From: Synechococcus sp. SP2 MAG
GTDB lineage: Bacteria; Cyanobacteriota; Cyanobacteriia; PCC-6307; Cyanobiaceae
Reading direction: 5' to 3'
Length of the DNA: 64,000 bases
Assembly: GCA_030756895.1 (NCBI GenBank)
Contig: JAVBIX010000054.1
Span: 27,906-91,905, forward strand
The position numbers were made by a program, and so were the translations under genes. This document shows, piece by piece, positions 59,560 through 64,000 of this stretch. Positions within the stretch are counted from its first letter, which is position 1. Every line of letters begins with the position of its first letter. The notes under the pieces were generated by a model. The model was not told where the DNA came from. It did not search any database and saw only the letters and a list, made by a program, of their open reading frames with translations.

Positions 59560-61281
59560 ATGCGCATCGCCCTGGCCCAGACCAATCCTCTGGTGGGCGA
59601 TCTGTCCGGGAACGCCAAACGGCTCCTAGATGCTTGTCTAAAAATCAGCCAGCAGGCGCCGGGCACTCCCCCCGCGTTAGTGGTGAGCCCAGAACTATCC
59701 CTTTGGGGCTACCCACCTCGAGACTTGCTGTTAAGTCCTGAGCATCTTCAGCAGCAAAGCAAAGCCCTCAATCAGCTGCAACAGGGGCTGAGCCATGCCC
59801 TGCCGCAAACGGCCCTGCTAGTGGGGGTTGTGGAGCCTGCCCCAGACCAGCAGCATCCACGACTCTTTAATGCAGTAGCCCTGGTAGAGGCAAATGGTTG
59901 GCGCGTTGTAGCCCGCAAACAGCTCCTACCCACCTACGACGTCTTTGATGAATCGCGGTATTTCAGACCTGCCAACCAACCGAGTGTTTTGAGCTTTGAA
60001 AACGAAGGGCAAAATTGGCGCCTAGGGCTCACCATCTGTGAAGACCTCTGGGTTGAGGACGCGCTTCAAACACAACGCCTGGTGGGACCGGATCCAATCG
60101 CCAACCTCATCCCAGAGCAAGTGGATGTGTTGCTGAACCTCTCCGCGTCCCCTTTCGGCCGAACCAAAGCATCGATCAGACATCAGCTCGCCGCCCGCGC
60201 CGCCAATCGTCTTAATTGCCCAGTGATTTATGTGAACCAGGTGGGCGGCAACGACGAGTTGGTGTTCGATGGCGGCAGTTTCGTGATGGCAGCCACCGGT
60301 GAAGTGGAATTACAACTTCCGGCCTGCCGTGAAGCCATCGATTGCTGGGACAGCAGCAACAGGAATTCTGCAGCTACGGCAGGTACGACATACCCCTCGG
60401 AAAATTCAGATCTCGAGCAATTGTTCAAGACCCTTGTACTGGGCGTGCATGACTACGCCGATAAATGCGGTTTTCAAAGCGCCCTGCTGGGTCTTAGTGG
60501 CGGCATCGACTCAGCGCTTGTGGCTGTGATTGCTGCAGCGGCGCTCGGAGCAGACCGCGTGCAGGCGATGCTGATGCCCTCTCCTTGGAGCTCTGATGGG
60601 TCCATTGATGATGCAGAAGCGCTTGCAAAACGCCTGGGGGCTTCCACCAGAACGGTGCCGATTCAAGGCTTGATGCAGGGCTTTGAGGCCAGCCTCACCC
60701 CAGCACTAGATCAAGCCCCGTCGGGCATTACGGCAGAAAATCTGCAGTCACGCATTCGAGGCACATTGCTCATGGCCGTTGCCAATCAACAAGGGCAGCT
60801 CTTGCTTGCGACGGGCAACAAATCAGAACTTGCCGTGGGGTATTGCACCCTTTACGGCGACATGAATGGCGGGCTGGCGGTGATTGGTGATCTTTACAAG
60901 TCAACGGTGTTTTCCCTCTGCCGCTGGTTAGACAGCCCTGATGCCATGGCGTGTCGCAAAGAGCTTGGGCTTCCAGAGCACAGCGACTTGATCGGACCGG
61001 AGATCCTGAACAAGCCCCCTAGCGCGGAGCTACGTCCTGACCAACAAGACAGCGACTCGCTTCCCGACTACGCAACACTCGATCCACTTCTGAATGACCT
61101 GATCGAAAAGCACAGCTCAGGCGCTCAATTGATCGCAGCTGGTCATGACCCGGCTGACGTGAAAAGGATTGAGCAACTCTTTCGTCGCGCGGAATTCAAA
61201 CGCCGCCAAGCGCCGCCAGTCTTGAAAGTGAGCCGACAGGCTTTTGGGACTGGTTGGAGGCTCCCAATCGCCGCCCGCTGA
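59560..61281 (+). CDS. nadE: Glutamine-dependent NAD synthetase
   Basis: 573 residues, two domains. The N-terminal glutaminase is nitrilase-like, with Glu in VVSPELSLWGYPPRDLLLSP, Lys in ARKQLLPTYDVFDESRYF and Cys in LGLTICEDLWVED. The C-terminal synthetase has the PP-loop LLGLSGGIDSALVAVIAAAA and GNKSELAVGYCTLYGD. It amidates deamido-NAD. Six bases after nadD. Confidence 0.97.
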   Translation: MRIALAQTNPLVGDLSGNAKRLLDACLKISQQAPGTPPALVVSPELSLWGYPPRDLLLSPEHLQQQSKALNQLQQGLSHALPQTALLVGVVEPAPDQQHPRLFNAVALVEANGWRVVARKQLLPTYDVFDESRYFRPANQPSVLSFENEGQNWRLGLTICEDLWVEDALQTQRLVGPDPIANLIPEQVDVLLNLSASPFGRTKASIRHQLAARAANRLNCPVIYVNQVGGNDELVFDGGSFVMAATGEVELQLPACREAIDCWDSSNRNSAATAGTTYPSENSDLEQLFKTLVLGVHDYADKCGFQSALLGLSGGIDSALVAVIAAAALGADRVQAMLMPSPWSSDGSIDDAEALAKRLGASTRTVPIQGLMQGFEASLTPALDQAPSGITAENLQSRIRGTLLMAVANQQGQLLLATGNKSELAVGYCTLYGDMNGGLAVIGDLYKSTVFSLCRWLDSPDAMACRKELGLPEHSDLIGPEILNKPPSAELRPDQQDSDSLPDYATLDPLLNDLIEKHSSGAQLIAAGHDPADVKRIEQLFRRAEFKRRQAPPVLKVSRQAFGTGWRLPIAAR

Positions 61282-61351
61282 TTTCAAGACACTTAGACCA
61301 GTGGCCAATCCGGCCAAGCAGGGTCAGATTGAAGAATCGTCTTCGGCAGCC

Positions 61352-62491
61352 ATGGCCCAATCCGTACTGACGGCTCCGATGGCAACCATCGGAGTCCCCA
61401 AAGAAATCAAGGTTGATGAGCAACGCGTCGCGCTCACACCCGATGCCGTCAAAGAGCTCGTGACCCATGGACTGGAGGTGCGGATCCAGAGCGGTGCCGG
61501 TTCCGGCGCAGGAATTGATGACGAAGCCTTCGCCGCTGCAGGCGCGCAGATCGTGGATCAAGAACAAGCATGGGGGGCTCACTTAGTCGTAAAGGTGAAA
61601 GAACCGCAAGCTGAAGAATTCCGCTTTTTGCGAAATGACATGGTGCTGTTCACTTACCTGCACCTAGCGGCTTACCCAGAAGTAGGCGAGGCCCTTCTTG
61701 CCGCTGGCACCACGGGCGTTGCCTACGAAACAGTGCAATTAGAAAACGGAACCCTGCCACTGCTAGCGCCGATGAGCGAAATCGCTGGCAGGCTTGCCGC
61801 ACAAGTTGGGGCTCGATTGCTCGAGCGCCCGCAAGGAGGCCGAGGTGTGCTGATCGGAGGCTGCACTGGTGTGCAACCAGCACGCGTGGTTGTTCTAGGC
61901 GCAGGCACCGTGGGTTGGAATGCGGCACGTCTATCGGCTGCCATGGATGCAGAAGTAATGCTTCTGGATCGCTCTCCTGAACGGTTGCGAAGCCTTGAGG
62001 CCTATCGAAGCGGACGACTGATGAGCGTTGTGAGCAGCCGCGGGCTCCTCGAGAGACTGATACCTACTGCTGATCTTCTGATTGGAGCCGTTTTGACCCC
62101 TGGTGGCAGGGCACCAACGCTGGTAGATGAAGACATGGTGAAAGGGATGAAACCAGGCTCAGCGATCGTTGATGTCGCCATCGATCAAGGCGGCTGCATT
62201 GCCACAAGCCGTGAGACAACGCATACAAACCCAACTGTGACCATCCACGGTGTTCAGCATTACGCCGTGGGAAACATGCCCGGCGCCGTGCCGTTCACCT
62301 CCACCGAAGCCCTCGTGAGCGTGACCTTGCCTTACATCGTTGGCATCGCAGGACGCGGACTTGAGGAAGCAGTGACAGAACGACCAGAATTGCTTTCTGG
62401 TCTCAACACGGTGCAGGGGGCTGTTTGTCATCCAGGTGTTGCCAAAGCACTGGATTTACCACCACGTCATCCCATGGCATGCTTGCGCTGA
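61352..62491 (+). CDS. ald: Alanine dehydrogenase
   Basis: 379 residues. TIGVPKEIKVDEQRVALTPD, VLFTYLHLAAYPEVGEALLA, the NAD motif VVVLGAGTVGWNAARLSAAM and VDVAIDQGGCIATSRETTHT identify Ald. It interconverts alanine and pyruvate plus ammonium. I take ATG 61352; an ATG at 61379 is possible, and the longer frame from 61244 overlaps nadE. Confidence 0.95.
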   Translation: MAQSVLTAPMATIGVPKEIKVDEQRVALTPDAVKELVTHGLEVRIQSGAGSGAGIDDEAFAAAGAQIVDQEQAWGAHLVVKVKEPQAEEFRFLRNDMVLFTYLHLAAYPEVGEALLAAGTTGVAYETVQLENGTLPLLAPMSEIAGRLAAQVGARLLERPQGGRGVLIGGCTGVQPARVVVLGAGTVGWNAARLSAAMDAEVMLLDRSPERLRSLEAYRSGRLMSVVSSRGLLERLIPTADLLIGAVLTPGGRAPTLVDEDMVKGMKPGSAIVDVAIDQGGCIATSRETTHTNPTVTIHGVQHYAVGNMPGAVPFTSTEALVSVTLPYIVGIAGRGLEEAVTERPELLSGLNTVQGAVCHPGVAKALDLPPRHPMACLR

Positions 62492-62600
62492 TCAACACCA
62501 GAACGATTCAAAGCAAGCAGAGATATAAGCCCTAAAAAAATAAGTAAAAACCTAAACAATCCAGCAGTTCACCTCAAATCAAGAGAGAAAGGACAAAGAC

Positions 62601-64000
62601 ATGCCCAAATACTTGTTTCGAGAAGGGGTAGACGTCAGCACAGATATTAACGACATTATTATCACAACCCCATATGCCACACGATCGAATCCACATCGTC
62701 GTACGTTTCGCATCCAAAACGCAAAAGAGCCTCTAAGAGAACTGCTCGCAACACTGTCAAAAGAAGGGGTTGAAAGCAATCAATACCTATCAATGCCAGA
62801 AACGATAAAATCTGCCGCCACGCATTTAGCACTTGGACTACAACTAAAAAACCTTTACGAGAAGGGCTTACTAATTCACGCAATCGATGGATGCAACGGC
62901 AGTGCAATCTGCCTTCTACCGATGAAACCAGGAATCAAACAACAACCCTGCCCAGAAGACGGAAAGGCATTCAAACTCTCAATATTTGCCAGCATTCACC
63001 CCTGCCTAGAAGGCCTCGATATCACAACCCCCCTATCACCCACAACGTTGCGACTACAAGACCATCGCCTCTATCCACTCATCCAGAAGCTCATATCGCC
63101 CTGCACAACGAAAATCATTAGGGACTTCCTCCCTGAAGATCTACGGATTCACCATCGAGACCTGATATCCCTCTTACTTTCATCTAGCGTAACTGGAATC
63201 TGCGATGAAAATCACAACACAGACATCGACAAAGAGGCCATCGAAGCTGGCTGGAATAGGCAAGACCTGAGTTTTCATCAACATACGCGCCGCCATATTG
63301 TTGACCTCCAGGCAGAAGAGTCTCTGCCAAGGCCAATCAGCAGGAAGATCCCACCAGCGAAGCGTCAAAGGGTAATCCTCAGTACAGTCTCATTACCACC
63401 ACCAGCGATCGACAATCAAAAGACAAATTTTTACCAGGTCATTCAAAAAAGACAATCGATTCGTGCCTACAACTCCAAACCTATAACTGCTAGAGAATTA
63501 GGAAGTCTGCTCTGGTATTCGATGCATACCCGAGAAGAGATAACTTGCGATCCAGCCTTGCCTAGATCTTACGAAGGCTTGCTGAGGCCTGTCGCAAGTG
63601 CTGGAGGACTCCATTCCATCGAGCTATATCTATGCATAAAACAGTGCATCGGCGTTAGCCCTGGCTTTTACCATTACGACTCCTTTGATCACACTCTTGG
63701 GAAGATGAGTGATCTCAACAAACCATGCCAAAGCATGCTTGAAATGGCAGTCAATACAACATGTAGAGCACCACAGGTGGCTTCAGTATCACCTGGCCAA
63801 GGCCAGCAACCTGATGTCTTGATCGTAATGGCTACACGCTACGAAAGGAATGCAAGCCTTCATTCCGAAACTGGGCTTGCCTATGCCCTGATCCTAAAAG
63901 ATGCAGGATCAATCTATCAACAACTATATCTTGTTGCTACAGCTATGGGACTAGCACCGTGCGGACTAAGCTTTGGGAGCAGTGAACTATTTGAACAGGT
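62601..64000 (+). CDS. SagB-type dehydrogenase (nitroreductase fold), cut off by the right edge
   Basis: An ATG at 62601 with AAAGGA before it opens a frame of 466 codons that runs off the window. The N-terminal 270 residues carry the SagB/ThcOx-type domain with GWNRQDLSFHQHTRRH. The nitroreductase domain begins near residue 274 (NFYQVIQKRQSIRAYNSKPI), with RPVASAGGLHSIELYL and YQQLYLVATAMGLAPCG. Such FMN enzymes oxidise azolines to azoles in RiPP synthesis, but many are stand-alone with unknown substrates. The codon use is AT-rich compared with ald. About 110 non-coding bases separate it from ald. Confidence 0.85.
   Translation, partial: MPKYLFREGVDVSTDINDIIITTPYATRSNPHRRTFRIQNAKEPLRELLATLSKEGVESNQYLSMPETIKSAATHLALGLQLKNLYEKGLLIHAIDGCNGSAICLLPMKPGIKQQPCPEDGKAFKLSIFASIHPCLEGLDITTPLSPTTLRLQDHRLYPLIQKLISPCTTKIIRDFLPEDLRIHHRDLISLLLSSSVTGICDENHNTDIDKEAIEAGWNRQDLSFHQHTRRHIVDLQAEESLPRPISRKIPPAKRQRVILSTVSLPPPAIDNQKTNFYQVIQKRQSIRAYNSKPITARELGSLLWYSMHTREEITCDPALPRSYEGLLRPVASAGGLHSIELYLCIKQCIGVSPGFYHYDSFDHTLGKMSDLNKPCQSMLEMAVNTTCRAPQVASVSPGQGQQPDVLIVMATRYERNASLHSETGLAYALILKDAGSIYQQLYLVATAMGLAPCGLSFGSSELFEQ

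Overview
The window looks like a marine picocyanobacterium of the Synechococcus subcluster 5.1 type. It carries an intact kaiA-kaiB-kaiC clock operon divergent from rplU-rpmA, psbV (cytochrome c550), plant-type ferredoxin, the ferredoxin-thioredoxin reductase variable chain, PSRP-3/Ycf65, an nblS-type histidine kinase, a separate ATP synthase beta/epsilon pair and a phycobilin lyase of the phycoerythrin-II family. An intact kaiA argues against Prochlorococcus. The chromatic-acclimation genes plus moderate GC would fit a clade I strain such as CC9311, but the strain name is inference.

Layout. 0-7.7 kb is core: a cut-off secreted protein, purD, nblS, kaiC/B/A on the minus strand, rplU and rpmA. 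7.7-13.07 kb is visibly AT-richer and is best read as a type 4 chromatic acclimation (CA4-A) island. It holds an MpeZ-like bilin lyase-isomerase, a 55-residue ribbon-helix-helix protein, two overlapping AraC-type regulators (the fciA/fciB pair) and a Nif11-like short protein. 13.07-16.5 kb returns to housekeeping (methyltransferase, truB, yebC, an isocitrate-lyase-family enzyme). 16.5-21.5 kb is a second AT-rich accessory stretch with an acyltransferase-3 membrane protein, DUF3303, a secreted cupin, a GNAT acetyltransferase and several genes of 40-60 residues.

21.5-29.2 kb carries a fused oxoprolinase, nagB, a SpoIID-like protein, RNase Z and psbV. 29.2-31.1 kb is a small AT-rich patch with an unusual membrane-anchored phycobilisome linker, a perfect 38-bp palindrome and a DUF1330 protein. 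31.1-62.5 kb is dense housekeeping: petF, prmA-serA, an S4-domain protein, tRNA-Val, murD, EVE protein, rpoZ, a divergent Hsp70-like gene, ftrV, pyrR, gpmI, secG, amt, groES-groEL with a CIRCE operator, atpD-atpC, PSRP-3, a HAD hydrolase coupled to a cation exchanger, pepP, and the tightly coupled run CNNM protein-GTPase-nadD-nadE-ald. From 62.6 kb to the right edge runs a cut-off SagB-type dehydrogenase, which may open another accessory region.

The most biologically coherent system is the light-colour island. Two AraC regulators and a small ribbon-helix-helix protein lie in one minus-strand array. A terminator separates them from the lyase they presumably control, whose expected job is to convert phycoerythrobilin to phycourobilin on phycoerythrin II. 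Small genes below usual gene-finder limits were found by reading the gaps directly (9760-9927, 9988-10095, 19148-19297, 19304-19480, 19758-19910, 21239-21364, 38146-38268).
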